Of a stretch of DNA of 5,288 nt, positions 4,773 through 5,288 are shown one piece after another. Position numbers and translations under genes: made by a program. Each line of letters begins with the position of its first letter. Within the stretch, counting starts at the first letter, position 1. Location of the stretch: positions 1 to 5,288 of the forward strand of contig CAKZZK010000065.1 in the NCBI GenBank assembly GCA_937885235.1. Direction: 5' to 3'. The stretch comes from an uncultured Treponema sp. (GTDB lineage: Bacteria > Spirochaetota > Spirochaetia > Treponematales > Treponemataceae). The notes under the pieces were generated by a model. It saw only the letters and a program-made list of their open reading frames with translations, made no database searches and was not told where the DNA came from.

Positions 4773-5288
4773 ATGTTTGATAAGATTTTGACGTTTATTT
4801 TCGGCTCCCAAAATGAACGTGATGTAAAGGCATTGCAGCCTATTGTTGCTCAAGTAGAAGCAAAAGAAAGCTGGGCACAGGCATTCAAGGATGAAGATTT
4901 TCCTGTCCAGACACAGATTTTTAAGGACCGGCTGGCAAAAGGCGAGTCATTGGACGATATTCTGCCTGAAGCTTTTGCTCTTGCCCGCGAAGCAGCATAC
5001 CGCGTCCTCGGCGAAAAGGCGTATCCCGTGCAGATTATGGGATCCCTCGTGCTGCATTCCGGCCGCATCACGGAGATGAAGACAGGAGAAGGCAAGACGC
5101 TGATGTGCGTTGAGGCCGCATATCTCAATTCCCTGTCTGGCAAGGGAGTACATATCGTTACGGTGAACGATTATCTGGCGGAGCGTGACAGCCACTGGAT
5201 GGGACGGGTCTACCGCTTCCTCGGTCAGTCCGTCGGCTGCATTTTAAGCGACATGGACAACGATGCCCGCCGCGAAGCCTATGCCTGC
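4773..5288 (+). CDS. secA: SecA, preprotein translocase ATPase (N-terminal 172 residues, cut by window end)
   Basis: ATPase motor of the Sec system; it drives unfolded preproteins through SecYEG at the inner membrane. The visible part covers the start of nucleotide-binding domain 1. It shows the SecA N-terminus (FDKILTFIFGSQNERDVK, 2-19), the Q-motif region YPVQIMGSLVLHSG (84-97, Q87), Walker A MKTGEGKT (102-109) and the conserved HIVTVNDYLAERD (127-139). All are intact and the frame is open to the window edge. The ATG at 4773 is fixed by a TAG at 4761-4763 in the same frame and by agreement with family N-termini. No SD is present in the 22 bases before it, and a promoter-like sequence sits directly upstream, suggesting a leaderless or nearly leaderless message. 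It is divergent from an envelope lipoprotein operon, whose lipoproteins would be Sec clients. Confidence 0.97.
   Translation, partial: MFDKILTFIFGSQNERDVKALQPIVAQVEAKESWAQAFKDEDFPVQTQIFKDRLAKGESLDDILPEAFALAREAAYRVLGEKAYPVQIMGSLVLHSGRITEMKTGEGKTLMCVEAAYLNSLSGKGVHIVTVNDYLAERDSHWMGRVYRFLGQSVGCILSDMDNDARREAYAC

Noticed and set aside
4135..4791. 218-codon plus-strand open frame
   Set aside because: It lies antisense to the propeller lipoprotein, whose signal peptide and propeller motifs are clear, and runs into the start of secA. It has no SD and no recognisable domain.

Overview
The window looks like a piece of spirochaete chromosome, most likely from Treponema or a close relative. This rests on the style of the SecA N-terminus, on two lipoproteins with relaxed spirochaete-type lipoboxes, and on a beta-propeller lipoprotein of a kind I associate with Treponema and Leptospira. 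The assignment is inference from protein character, not from a marker gene.

Layout: (1) Positions 1-18 hold the first six codons of a leftward gene with a strong Shine-Dalgarno (SD) site; its identity is not visible. (2) A 167-bp divergent intergenic region carries a 39-nt near-perfect palindrome and four TTGTAC hexamers. It leads into a rightward AAA ATPase with a DUF4143-type C-terminus (186-1352), which looks like a stand-alone accessory gene. (3) A 145-bp convergent gap holds a possible 22-codon small ORF and a 12-bp palindrome. (4) A leftward cluster runs from 4704 to 1498. In transcription order it contains a propeller lipoprotein, a single-pass membrane protein, a small four-helix membrane protein with an acidic linker, a Nudix (MutT-like) hydrolase and an SH3-like lipoprotein. 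Spacings are 16, 61, 11 and -4 bases. The 61-base gap has its own promoter-like sequence, so the cluster may be two transcription units. (5) secA starts at 4773, rightward, and runs off the window; residues 1-172 are present, including Walker A.

Four of the five cluster proteins are envelope proteins and the cluster is divergent from secA, the motor for protein export. The arrangement suggests a cell-envelope neighbourhood with a nucleotide-pool hydrolase embedded in it. The most interesting DNA is regulatory. The secA and lipoprotein promoters have overlapping -35 hexamers on opposite strands. Three promoter-proximal genes (the ATPase, the propeller lipoprotein and secA) lack an SD site, and their predicted transcription starts fall 0 to about 4 bases from the start codon, suggesting leaderless messages. 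Downstream cluster genes have normal SD sites. No CRISPR array, IS element, tRNA or rRNA was seen.
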